A DNA stretch of 34,153 nt from Pseudomonadota bacterium (GTDB lineage: Bacteria > Pseudomonadota > Alphaproteobacteria > Rhizobiales > Xanthobacteraceae): positions 1-34,153 of the forward strand of contig JAFAFP010000064.1 of the NCBI GenBank assembly GCA_023423415.1, read 5' to 3'. The position numbers were made by a program, and so were the translations under genes. The notes under the pieces are model-generated. The model did no database searches. It saw only the letters and a list, made by a program, of their open reading frames with translations, and was not told where the DNA came from. Position 1 is the stretch's first letter, and each line of letters starts with the position of its first letter. Shown here in pieces: positions 22,833 to 30,314 of the stretch.

Positions 22833-24833
22833 TCATCGGCTGGACGCATACTCATCATCGGCCGGACGCATACCAAGTGCTTCAATGCGTTTGCGGGTGC
22901 TCTCGTCGCGCAGGACCGCGAGGAATGCGCGGACGGCGGGCCGGTCCTTGCGGCTGTTCACGACAAGGAAATCGTATTCCTCAGGCGCGACAGGCAGGAA
23001 CGACAGGCCGTACATGCGCGCGACCGGTTCGATGGCGAAGCCCCAGTCGGCGCGGGCCTGCGCAATCGCGGCGGCGACGGCGTTGTGCGACTTCGGCTGA
23101 TTGGCATAGCCGGGCGGGCGCGCGCCTTTCAGCTTCTGATCGATCAGCACGCGCGTGCCGGAGCCGGCATTGCGGTTGACCATCAGACAATAACGATCGG
23201 ATAAGGCCGTTGCGATGGCCTGATCGGCCGTCTTGCCTTCGAAACGGACATCGCCGGCGCGATAGAGAAAGCCCTGCGAACGCTGCCAGCCTTTGACGAG
23301 CGACAGTCCGTCTTGCACCAGATGCGTGTTGTAGGCGCCGGTCTGCGGATCGACCAGATGCACCGGCGCGATATCGCATTCCCCGCGCTGCGCGGCGATC
23401 GCGCCGCCAAGACTGCCGACCGCGATCGTGCGCGCGGTGAAGCCGCGCTCGGCCAGCGCGCCGACCACGACATCGAGGGCAACGTCATGACTTCCCATGA
23501 TAACCACGTCCGGCGCCCGAGCGGCAGCGCCGATCAGCGTGACATCGGTTGTGGTGTCGGCATCGAGCGCGCTTGCCAACGCATCGATCTCGATGAAGCC
23601 GTCCGACTGCGAGAAGGTCGTAACCGATCCCGAACCTTTCGGTGACGGAAACGCCACCATGCCGTCTGCTCCTTCCACCAAGGCGACAAGCGCAAACTCC
23701 TTGCGACCCAGTTCGGATGGCACGCGGATCGGGACGCGCGCGGCCACGGTTTTCGGATTTTCCGGAGGAAGCCCTGCGAGGGCGCGAATGACCGGCGCAA
23801 CAAATGCGTGAAAGGTGAAGATCGCGGAGGTCGGGAAGCCCGGCAGCACGATGACCGGTTTGCCATCGGCGACAGCGAGGCAAAGGGGCTTTCCAGGTTT
23901 CAGCGCGACGCCATGCACGAGAATACCAGGCTCGCCGAGCGCCGAGACGATGCGGTGCGAAAGGTCGCCGGCGCCCTTCGAGGTTCCGCCGGACAGGATC
24001 AGCATTTCGTTTTCAGCCAACGCCTTGCGCATCGCGTCGGCAAGCAACGTTTCGTCGTCGGGGAATGCGCCGTAAGAGGCTGGTTCGCCGCCGGCTTCCG
24101 TCACCGCCGCGGCGATGATCGAACCATTGCTGTCGTAGATTTTCGCCGGTGCCAGTGCTTTGCCCGGCTGTACCAGTTCGTCGCCGGTGGAAAGCACGGC
24201 CACCGTCGGCTTTCGCACGACATCGATGGCCGCGATGCCGCAGGCGGCAAGCATGCCGATCTCGCGCGATCCGAGCAGGGTGCCTTTTCGCAGCAAGGTT
24301 TCGCCGCGCGCGATATCGGAACCGGCATGAGCGACGAATTGGCCCGGCGCGACCGCGCGGCGGATTTCGACGCAGGGGTTCTCGGGATCGTCGAGCAATT
24401 CGGTGTGCTCGATCATGATCACGGCATCCGCGCCGCGTGGTACAACGCCGCCCGTGGCGATCGTCGTGGCCGTGCCCGGCAAGACCTCGATAAGCGGTGT
24501 GTGACCGCAGGCGATCACTTCGCGGTTGAGGCGTAGCCGCAATGGGTTCGTGTCGGATGCGCCTGCGATGTCGGCCGCACGCAGCGCAAATCCATCGACG
24601 CCGGAGCGGTCAAACGGCGGCACATCAAGCGGAGCCAGAATGTCGGCCGACAGCACACGGCCCAGCGCGTCGGTGAGTAAGACGGATTGCGTGCCACGCG
24701 GCGACAGGTCGAGATGACGTTCGAACCGGCTCTTTGCGTCTCCCGCCGACACGACTTCAAGGAACTGCTCCTGCCGTGCGGCGCGGCGCACGGCATCGAT
24801 CAGGGCATTTTCAGGTTTCGGCAAATGACTCAC
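22833..24833 (-). CDS. MoeA-like protein fused to a periplasmic-binding-protein-like domain
   Basis: A 666-residue two-part protein. Residues 1 to about 430 are a MoeA unit with DGFALR (80-85), LSTGDELVQPGK, LSGGTSKGAGD and LPGFPTSAIF. Residues about 442-660 form a PBP-like (LysR/ModA-type) ligand domain, starting DVVIMGSHDVALDVVVGAL, with the pocket-type motif NRNAGSGTR (about 553-561) and SHNAVAAAIAQARADWGFAI. No signal peptide: the binding domain is cytoplasmic. Such fusions are known in archaea and bacteria and are proposed to bind molybdate, tungstate or cofactor (inference). It overlaps the upstream MoeA-like gene by 4 bases. Confidence 0.9.
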   Translation of the reverse strand: MSHLPKPENALIDAVRRAARQEQFLEVVSAGDAKSRFERHLDLSPRGTQSVLLTDALGRVLSADILAPLDVPPFDRSGVDGFALRAADIAGASDTNPLRLRLNREVIACGHTPLIEVLPGTATTIATGGVVPRGADAVIMIEHTELLDDPENPCVEIRRAVAPGQFVAHAGSDIARGETLLRKGTLLGSREIGMLAACGIAAIDVVRKPTVAVLSTGDELVQPGKALAPAKIYDSNGSIIAAAVTEAGGEPASYGAFPDDETLLADAMRKALAENEMLILSGGTSKGAGDLSHRIVSALGEPGILVHGVALKPGKPLCLAVADGKPVIVLPGFPTSAIFTFHAFVAPVIRALAGLPPENPKTVAARVPIRVPSELGRKEFALVALVEGADGMVAFPSPKGSGSVTTFSQSDGFIEIDALASALDADTTTDVTLIGAAARAPDVVIMGSHDVALDVVVGALAERGFTARTIAVGSLGGAIAAQRGECDIAPVHLVDPQTGAYNTHLVQDGLSLVKGWQRSQGFLYRAGDVRFEGKTADQAIATALSDRYCLMVNRNAGSGTRVLIDQKLKGARPPGYANQPKSHNAVAAAIAQARADWGFAIEPVARMYGLSFLPVAPEEYDFLVVNSRKDRPAVRAFLAVLRDESTRKRIEALGMRPADDEYASSR

Positions 24834-25942
24834 GGCAATGGCCTCACCTGAACGGCGGTTCCGGCTGGATAACCTTCGCTGTCAGCCGGCACGAGAATCC
24901 AACCATCGGCCTGCATCAACGCTTGCAGCGGTAGCATACCCGATGCGAGCGGCGTGATTGTGCCGTCATCTTGCCGCACCGGAATGACCTCGGCCATGCC
25001 GATGGTCGATGTGATTTTGCGCGACAGTGGCGCGGAGAAAGTGAGTTCGCTTTCAACGCAGCCGCTCAGTCGTGCGAGCAGCGGTTGTGCCAGCGTCAAC
25101 CAGCATGCCAAAGCAGCATCGATGCGCCCCGGAACGAGAAGAACCGGCCGCTTGCCCGTCTCGCCGATGGCGGCGGTTTCGCCCGGTAATAGGCCGATGC
25201 CATGACAGGTCAAAGTACCTGCGCGCGTCAGCGTGGTTATCGAACGATCATCGCGTCCGGTTCCGGTGCCACCGATGCCGATGACGGCGTCAACGGTATC
25301 GTCGCACAATGCTGAATCGAGATCGGCTCCGATATGCATGCTCGCGCCCGCAGTTTCCATCGTTTCGACGAGAAAACGTGCGACCGATTGCTGGATCGGA
25401 TCGTCGCTGCGCGCGATCGCGAGATGAATGCGCGGCACGCGGATGCTGACGTTTGCAACGCCAGCCGTCGTTAGTGCGGCAACGTCGATTGCACGCAATC
25501 GCATTCCTGCCCCGCGGAGAATGACGCCTGCTTCGATATCGCCGGCTTTTGGCAGCACGCCCTCGCCGGGCGCGACCGGCGACATGATCTGCATCATGCC
25601 GCCCATGACGCTCACGGCATCGATCGGTGCGACCGCGTCGGTATTTGGCGGCAGCGGCGTGAATGCATCGATGCGCTGAGCGGATGGCTGCAGCACCATC
25701 GGCGCATAAGGACCCGCGTCGCGCGTCGCGTCGGCATCGACCGCCCAGCCGTCGCGCCCCGCCAAGGGCGCCAGAGGTCGTGTTGCGGTCGCAACGACAT
25801 CATCTGCCAGGATATGCCCGCGTGCTTCGGCAAGGGGAGCTTCGCGGGAGGCGGCCGGCAGCACCCGCGCCAGCAAAGCGAGCACATCAGCGAGTGGCGT
25901 TAGCCGGACGATTCTTTGGGCAGCGGCGATATCCGCGTTCAT
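24830..25942 (-). CDS. Degenerate MoeA-like molybdopterin-binding protein
   Basis: With the ATG at 25942 the product has 370 residues (a TTG at 25978 would add 12). It can be aligned with MoeA along its length, but the motifs are weakened: AGRDGWAVDAD for DGYAxR, ARSDDPIQQ where STGDEL belongs, IGIGGTGTGRDD for the SGG.S.G..D motif, and LVPGRIDAAL for LPGxPxA. The C-terminal beta domain is present (AEVIPVRQDDGTITPL). Catalysis by the MoeA route is doubtful; it may bind cofactor as a partner of the fusion protein, whose start overlaps its stop (ATGA). It is the first gene of the minus-strand Moco operon. Confidence 0.8.
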   Translation of the reverse strand: MNADIAAAQRIVRLTPLADVLALLARVLPAASREAPLAEARGHILADDVVATATRPLAPLAGRDGWAVDADATRDAGPYAPMVLQPSAQRIDAFTPLPPNTDAVAPIDAVSVMGGMMQIMSPVAPGEGVLPKAGDIEAGVILRGAGMRLRAIDVAALTTAGVANVSIRVPRIHLAIARSDDPIQQSVARFLVETMETAGASMHIGADLDSALCDDTVDAVIGIGGTGTGRDDRSITTLTRAGTLTCHGIGLLPGETAAIGETGKRPVLLVPGRIDAALACWLTLAQPLLARLSGCVESELTFSAPLSRKITSTIGMAEVIPVRQDDGTITPLASGMLPLQALMQADGWILVPADSEGYPAGTAVQVRPLP

Positions 25943-26037
25943 GCTTGCGTTTCTGACGAAGCGACCATACTGGGTCAAGCGGCTGAAATATTGTCAGTTT
26001 CAGAATTGGAAAGGCGGGCCATCGATAGGATGGCTCT
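25943..26037. promoter_or_regulatory. Divergent promoter region of the Moco operon and tusA
   Basis: The 95 bases between two divergent starts must hold promoters both ways. It is AT-richer than its surroundings (GAAATATTGTCAG near 25985-25997), but no pair of boxes stands out. There is no room or structure here for a molybdenum-cofactor riboswitch. Confidence 0.35.
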
Positions 26038-26268
26038 ATGACCATGACCGAAAAAGTCATCAACCTGCGGGGATTGAAATGCCCGCTTCCTGCGCTTCGT
26101 ACGCGCAAGATATTGCGGGGCATGGCCGCAGGAGAGGTGATTCTGGTTGAATGTACCGATCCGCTGGCGTCGATCGATATTCCCAACCTGATCAATCAGA
26201 CCGGCGACGCCCTCGAGGCAACGGAGCGGGCCGAGGATGTCTTGACCTTCCGGATCAGGAAGGTTTGA
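26038..26268 (+). CDS. tusA: TusA/SirA family sulfur carrier
   Basis: A 76-residue sulfur-carrier protein. The ATG follows AGGA by 7 bases. The signature GLKCPLPALRTRKIL places the persulfide-bearing Cys at C15 in the CPxP motif, and the rest gives the small alpha/beta fold ending FRIRKV. TusA proteins move sulfur from cysteine desulfurase to tRNA thiolation or molybdenum-cofactor synthesis. Its divergent position beside the Moco genes, with fdhD nearby, favours the cofactor role (inference). Confidence 0.92.
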   Translation: MTMTEKVINLRGLKCPLPALRTRKILRGMAAGEVILVECTDPLASIDIPNLINQTGDALEATERAEDVLTFRIRKV

Positions 26269-26374
26269 TCTGCCAACGAGTTGCTTGGCTTGCCATCATT
26301 GGCGAGTTGAATTTGCCTGCCGGTTCGGGGATTGTCGCGCCGATCTCCATCTCCAAGGAACTCGATAGCCGGAC

Positions 26375-27571
26375 ATGTCGAATATCCCGCGCGCCTCGAC
26401 TGCCTTACAACATCTCACTGTGCTCGATCTGTCCCGCGTCCGCGCCGGTCCCACCTGCGCCCGCCAGCTTGCGGACTGGGGCGCCAATGTCATCAAGATC
26501 GAAGCGCCGGAACGTCTGGAAGGCGGCGACCCGATTGGCGGGCCGCGCCACTCCGGCGACTTCCAGAACCTGCATCGCAACAAGCGCAGCATCACGCTGG
26601 ACCTGAAAAGCGAACAGGGCCGCGCCACGCTGCTGCGGTTGGCGGAAAAGGCCGACGTGGTGATCGAGAATTTCCGCCCCGACGTGAAGCGGCGGCTGAA
26701 GATCGATTATGAGGATCTGAAGGCGGTCAATCCGCGCATCGTCTATGCCAGCATTTCGGCTTATGGGCAGACCGGCCCTTACGAGAAATGGCCGGGCTTC
26801 GACCAGATCGCGCAGGGCATGGGCGGCCTGATGTCGGTCACCGGCCAACCGGGGCAAGGGCCGATGCGGGCGGGTGCTGCGATTGCCGACATGACGGCGG
26901 GTCTTTTTGCAGCGCTTGGCATTTTCGTGGCGCTGCTGGAGCGTGAACAGTCGGGCGAAGGCCAGTATGTCGAGTCGTCGCTTCTCGCCGCGCAGATTTT
27001 CATGCTGGATTTTCAGGCGGCGCGCTGGCTGATCGACAAGGTGACGCCAGGACAGGCGGGCAACAACCACCCGACCAGCATTCCGACCGGCGTCTATAAA
27101 ACCAAGGACGGACAGATCAACATCGCGACAACGGGTTCGCCGACCTGGGTGCGCTTTTGCAAAGCGATCGGCGCCGAGCATTTTCTGCAGCACCCGGATT
27201 ATGCCAGCAACGCGCTGCGTTTGCAGAATCGCGATGCGATGAATGCGGATATCGAATCCGTTCTTGTCAGCAACACCAGCGCCTACTGGATCAGGCGTCT
27301 CAACGAGCAGGGCGTGGCGGCAGGTCCGATCTACGCCATCGACGAGATGTTCGACGATCCGCAGGTCAAGCATATCGGCGTCGCAACCGAGATGGAAACG
27401 CCGGACCGCGGCCCGCTGCAGGTGATCCGGCAGGCGGTGACGCTGTCTCGCACCCCAAGCAAGGTGGTCATGCATACGCCCGAGCGTGGTGAGCATACCG
27501 ACGAGGTGCTGGCGGAATTCGGTTTCAGCGCCGATGAAATCGAAGCGCTGAAGAAGGTTGGCGCGACTTAA
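26375..27571 (+). CDS. CaiB/BaiF family (class III) CoA-transferase
   Basis: A 398-residue family III CoA-transferase, which moves CoA between carboxylic acids. It shows the N-terminal VLDLSRVRAGPTCARQLADWGANVIKIE region, the LDLKSEQGRATLLRLAEKADVVIENFRP segment and the catalytic Asp at D172 in AIADMTAGLFAALGI. The length is standard. The substrate cannot be read from sequence; the following crotonase-type and aldehyde dehydrogenase genes suggest acyl-CoA catabolism. GGA near the ATG is a weak ribosome site, and AAGGA lies farther upstream. A perfect palindromic repeat follows the stop. Confidence 0.93.
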   Translation: MSNIPRASTALQHLTVLDLSRVRAGPTCARQLADWGANVIKIEAPERLEGGDPIGGPRHSGDFQNLHRNKRSITLDLKSEQGRATLLRLAEKADVVIENFRPDVKRRLKIDYEDLKAVNPRIVYASISAYGQTGPYEKWPGFDQIAQGMGGLMSVTGQPGQGPMRAGAAIADMTAGLFAALGIFVALLEREQSGEGQYVESSLLAAQIFMLDFQAARWLIDKVTPGQAGNNHPTSIPTGVYKTKDGQINIATTGSPTWVRFCKAIGAEHFLQHPDYASNALRLQNRDAMNADIESVLVSNTSAYWIRRLNEQGVAAGPIYAIDEMFDDPQVKHIGVATEMETPDRGPLQVIRQAVTLSRTPSKVVMHTPERGEHTDEVLAEFGFSADEIEALKKVGAT

Positions 27572-27579
27572 TAAGTATC

Positions 27580-27669
27580 TCCGCTCGTCCCCGCGAAGGC
27601 GGGGACCCAGAGCCACAAGCTAGAGCGGAGATTTAATCCTGGGTCCCCGCCTTCGCGGGGACGAGCGGA
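27580..27669. repeat. Perfect 31-base inverted repeat
   Basis: Arms 27580-27610 and 27639-27669 are exact inverted copies, separated by 28 bases. The core (CGTCCCCGCGAAGGCGGGGA) is the family also seen at 16078-16147 and 16431-16501. Each arm also folds on itself (CCCCGC-gaa-GGCGGGG type). It lies between the CoA-transferase and crotonase genes and could weaken or end the first transcript. Confidence 0.9.
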
Positions 27670-27709
27670 AACGAGATAAAGCTAGTATCGCAGCAAAGGA
27701 CTGACTGAA

Positions 27710-28495
27710 ATGACCGACAAGATGCTCTCGCGCAAAGAAGGCGGGGTCGGCTATGTGATTTTCAACAATCCGGAGCGGCACAATGCGGTGTCGCTGGAGA
27801 TGTGGGCGGCGACGCGCGCCATTCTCGATGACTTCCGCAACGACGATTCCGTGCGTGTTGTTGTGCTGACCGGCGCAGGTGGCAAGGCGTTTGTTTCGGG
27901 CGCGGACATTTCGAAATTCGGGAGTGAACGGTCTGGTCAGGACGCAGTGGCGAAATACAACGCCACCACGGAACAAGCCTTTTCGGGCGTGCATGATTTT
28001 CCGAAGCCGACAATCGCGATGATCAGGGGCTATTGCATCGGAGGCGGCATGGCGCTCGCCACCTGCGCCGACATGCGCATCTGCACGCCCGGCTCGAAAT
28101 TCGGCATTCCGGCGGCGAAACTCGGTCTCGGTTACGATTCCAAAGGTGTGAGCCGGCTGATCAATGTCGTGGGACCATCCTTCGCCAAGGAAATCTTCTT
28201 CACCGCGCGACAATTCGACGCCGAGGAGGCGCGGGTGATGGGTTTCGTCAATCGCGTGGTGCCCGATGCCGAACTCGAAGATTATGTGAAGAATTACGCC
28301 GAGATCATCGCCAACAACGCGCCGCTGACGGTGGGTTCCGTCAAGCAGATCGTCGGCGAACTTCTCAAGGATGAAACCCAGCGCGACATGAAGGCAGCGA
28401 CGGCCAGCGTGCAACGCTGCTTCGACAGCAAGGATTACATCGAAGGGCGCACCGCCTTCATGGAAAAGCGCAAGCCTGTCTTCACCGGCCAGTGA
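27710..28495 (+). CDS. Enoyl-CoA hydratase/isomerase family protein
   Basis: A 261-residue crotonase-fold protein. AAGGA lies about 9 bases before the ATG. The CoA-binding and oxyanion-hole segments are present: GKAFVSGADISKF (58-70) and GYCIGGGMALATCADMRI (107-124). Of the two catalytic Glu of hydratases, the one equivalent to rat E164 is present as E161 (AKEIFFTAR), but the one equivalent to E144 is Ala135 (IPAAKLGLGY instead of PE..). Simple hydratase chemistry is therefore uncertain; isomerase, decarboxylase or thioesterase activity is possible. It lies between CaiB-like and aldehyde dehydrogenase genes on the same strand. Confidence 0.9.
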   Translation: MTDKMLSRKEGGVGYVIFNNPERHNAVSLEMWAATRAILDDFRNDDSVRVVVLTGAGGKAFVSGADISKFGSERSGQDAVAKYNATTEQAFSGVHDFPKPTIAMIRGYCIGGGMALATCADMRICTPGSKFGIPAAKLGLGYDSKGVSRLINVVGPSFAKEIFFTARQFDAEEARVMGFVNRVVPDAELEDYVKNYAEIIANNAPLTVGSVKQIVGELLKDETQRDMKAATASVQRCFDSKDYIEGRTAFMEKRKPVFTGQ

Positions 28496-28601
28496 CCGGA
28501 TTGGACTTGTTGCAATTTCACTCCGTGAAAGGCGTTTTCTGCTTGTGATGTAGTAGCGCCGCGGCAAGTCTGCTAAGACGCGTGCACTCAATTCCAAACT
28601 T

Positions 28602-28675
28602 GTCATGCGCGGGCTTGACCCGCGCATCCATCATCCTTTGTAGCGATGGATTGCCGGGGCGAGCCCGGCAATGAC
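28602..28675. repeat. Double-hairpin palindromic repeat
   Basis: Arms 28602-28630 and 28647-28675 share GTCAT...ATCCA / TGGAT...ATGAC ends. Each arm is itself a hairpin: GCGCGGG-cttga-CCCGCGC on the left, TTGCCGGG-gcga-GCCCGGCAA on the right. It is a different family from the CCCCGCGAA repeats. It ends only 21 bases before the aldehyde dehydrogenase start, so it may affect that leader. Confidence 0.8.
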
Positions 28676-28695
28676 GCCGAGCAAGAGGACGCCCC

Positions 28696-30123
28696 ATGTA
28701 CACCGACCTGCAGCTCTATATCGATGGCGAATGGCTGAACGGCGCAAGCCGGAAGGGCGAAGAGGTGCTGAACCCCGCCACCGGCAAATCGCTCGGCACA
28801 TTGCCGCATGCCACCAAGGCCGACCTCGATCGCGCATTGGCTGCCGCCGACAAGGGTCTTGCAGTATGGCGCGCGACCTCGGCCTATGATCGCGCCAGGG
28901 TGATGCGCAAGGCGGCCGATCTCGTCCGCGAACGTGCAGACCATATCGCGCGCGTGATGGTTCAGGAGCAGGGCAAGCCGCTGGTCGAAGCACGCGGTGA
29001 AGTCATGACGACCGCCGACATCATCGACTGGATGGCGGAAGAAGGACGCCGGGCCTATGGCCGGATCGTTCCGGGTCGTGGCAAAAATATCCGTCAGCTC
29101 GTGATCCAGGAACCGGTCGGCGTGGTCGCGGCTTTCACGCCGTGGAATTTCCCGACGCTGACTCCGGTACGCAAGATCGCCGGCGCGCTGGCAGCAGGTT
29201 GCTCGCTCATCCTGAAAGCGGCGGAAGAAACACCAGGCGCTTGCGTCGAACTGGTGAAGTGCTTCCATGATGCCGGTGTGCCGAAGGGCGTGCTGAATCT
29301 CGTGTTCGGCGTGCCGTCCGAGGTATCCGAGCATCTGATCGGATCGGACATCGTCAAGAAGATCTCCTTCACCGGCTCGATCCCGGTCGGCAAGCATCTT
29401 GCCGCGCTTGCGGCAAAGGGCATGAAGCGCGCGACGATGGAGCTTGGCGGTCATTCGCCGGTGGTCGTGTTCGGCGATGCCGATCCGGAGAAGGCGGCGG
29501 ACACCATCGCGGCGTTCAAGTATCGCAACGCTGGTCAGGTCTGCATCTCGCCGACGCGCTTCTATGTGCAGGACGGCGTCTATGACCGCTTCCTGTCGCG
29601 CTTCACCGAATACGCAAAGAACATCAAGCTTGGCGACGGTCTGGAGCAAAGCACGACGATGGGGCCGCTCGCCAATCCGCGCCGGCTCGATGCGATGGAG
29701 GCGATCGTGCAGGACAGCCAGAACCGCGGCGGCAAGATCGTCACCGGCGGCAAGCGGCATGGTAATCAGGGCAACTTCTTCGAGCCGACGGTGATTACTG
29801 ATGTGCCGGACGACTCGATGATCATGACCGAGGAGCCGTTCGGTCCGGTGGCGCCGATCGTGCGCTTCAAGAGCTTCGACGAAGTGGTCGAGCGCGCGAA
29901 TTCGCTGCCGTTCGGGCTTGCAGCCTATGCCTTCACGTCGAATGCGCAGACCGCGACGATGATCGGCGACGCGATCCAGTCCGGCATGGTCGGGGTGAAT
30001 TCGGTGGCGATCTCGACGCCGGAAACGCCATTCGGCGGGATCAAGGAATCCGGCTACGGCCAGGAAGGCGGGATCGAAGGGCTTGAGGCCTATACGAACC
30101 GCAAGTTCATCTCGCAGGGTTGA
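28696..30123 (+). CDS. NAD(P)-dependent aldehyde dehydrogenase (succinate-semialdehyde type)
   Basis: A 475-residue ALDH superfamily enzyme that oxidises an aldehyde to an acid. Motifs: PWNFP (149-153), FTGS (225-228), the general base E249 in MELGGHSP, the nucleophile C283 in GQVCIS, then EEPFGPVAPI and PFGGIKESGYG near the end. GAGGA lies about 7 bases before the ATG. Overall similarity is to the succinate-semialdehyde dehydrogenase branch, but the substrate is not fixed by sequence. It follows the crotonase-family gene by 200 bases that contain a palindromic repeat. Confidence 0.94.
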   Translation: MYTDLQLYIDGEWLNGASRKGEEVLNPATGKSLGTLPHATKADLDRALAAADKGLAVWRATSAYDRARVMRKAADLVRERADHIARVMVQEQGKPLVEARGEVMTTADIIDWMAEEGRRAYGRIVPGRGKNIRQLVIQEPVGVVAAFTPWNFPTLTPVRKIAGALAAGCSLILKAAEETPGACVELVKCFHDAGVPKGVLNLVFGVPSEVSEHLIGSDIVKKISFTGSIPVGKHLAALAAKGMKRATMELGGHSPVVVFGDADPEKAADTIAAFKYRNAGQVCISPTRFYVQDGVYDRFLSRFTEYAKNIKLGDGLEQSTTMGPLANPRRLDAMEAIVQDSQNRGGKIVTGGKRHGNQGNFFEPTVITDVPDDSMIMTEEPFGPVAPIVRFKSFDEVVERANSLPFGLAAYAFTSNAQTATMIGDAIQSGMVGVNSVAISTPETPFGGIKESGYGQEGGIEGLEAYTNRKFISQG

Positions 30124-30142
30124 GGTAGAGCCTGACGCTTTT

Positions 30143-30293
30143 CCCTCTCCCCGCTTCAGCGGGGAGAGGGTGGCGAGCATCGAGGATGCGAGCCGGGTGA
30201 GGGGCTTTTTCGGAAGTTCGCAGAGATGCCCCTCACCCGACCTGCTCGCTCACACTCGCAAGTCACCCTCTCCCCGTAAGAACGGGGAGAGAG
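30143..30293. repeat. Composite palindromic repeat region
   Basis: It begins with a perfect 12-base stem CCCTCTCCCCGC/GCGGGGAGAGGG (30143-30170, loop TTCA) and ends with a second one, CTCTCCCCG/CGGGGAGAG (30268-30291). Between them GGGTGAGGGG (30195-30204) pairs with CCCCTCACCC (30229-30238). Thus a long imperfect inverted repeat fills the gap between the convergent aldehyde dehydrogenase and CoxL-like genes and probably ends both transcripts. The element at 1-59 is related. Confidence 0.82.
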
Positions 30294-30314
30294 AAAAAAG
30301 AACGCAGGGCGGCG

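Noticed and set aside
22748..22885. N-terminal extension of MobB by 46 residues
   Set aside because: It overlaps the end of the upstream MoeA fusion gene and adds residues unlike MobB; the ATG at 22747 places the P-loop where the family has it.
25943..26037. Molybdenum-cofactor riboswitch upstream of the Moco genes
   Set aside because: The intergenic stretch of 95 bases is too short and shows no extended stem structure.
28603..30180. A 525-codon minus-strand frame opposite the aldehyde dehydrogenase
   Set aside because: The plus-strand enzyme has every ALDH motif; the antisense product has none and is explained by codon bias.
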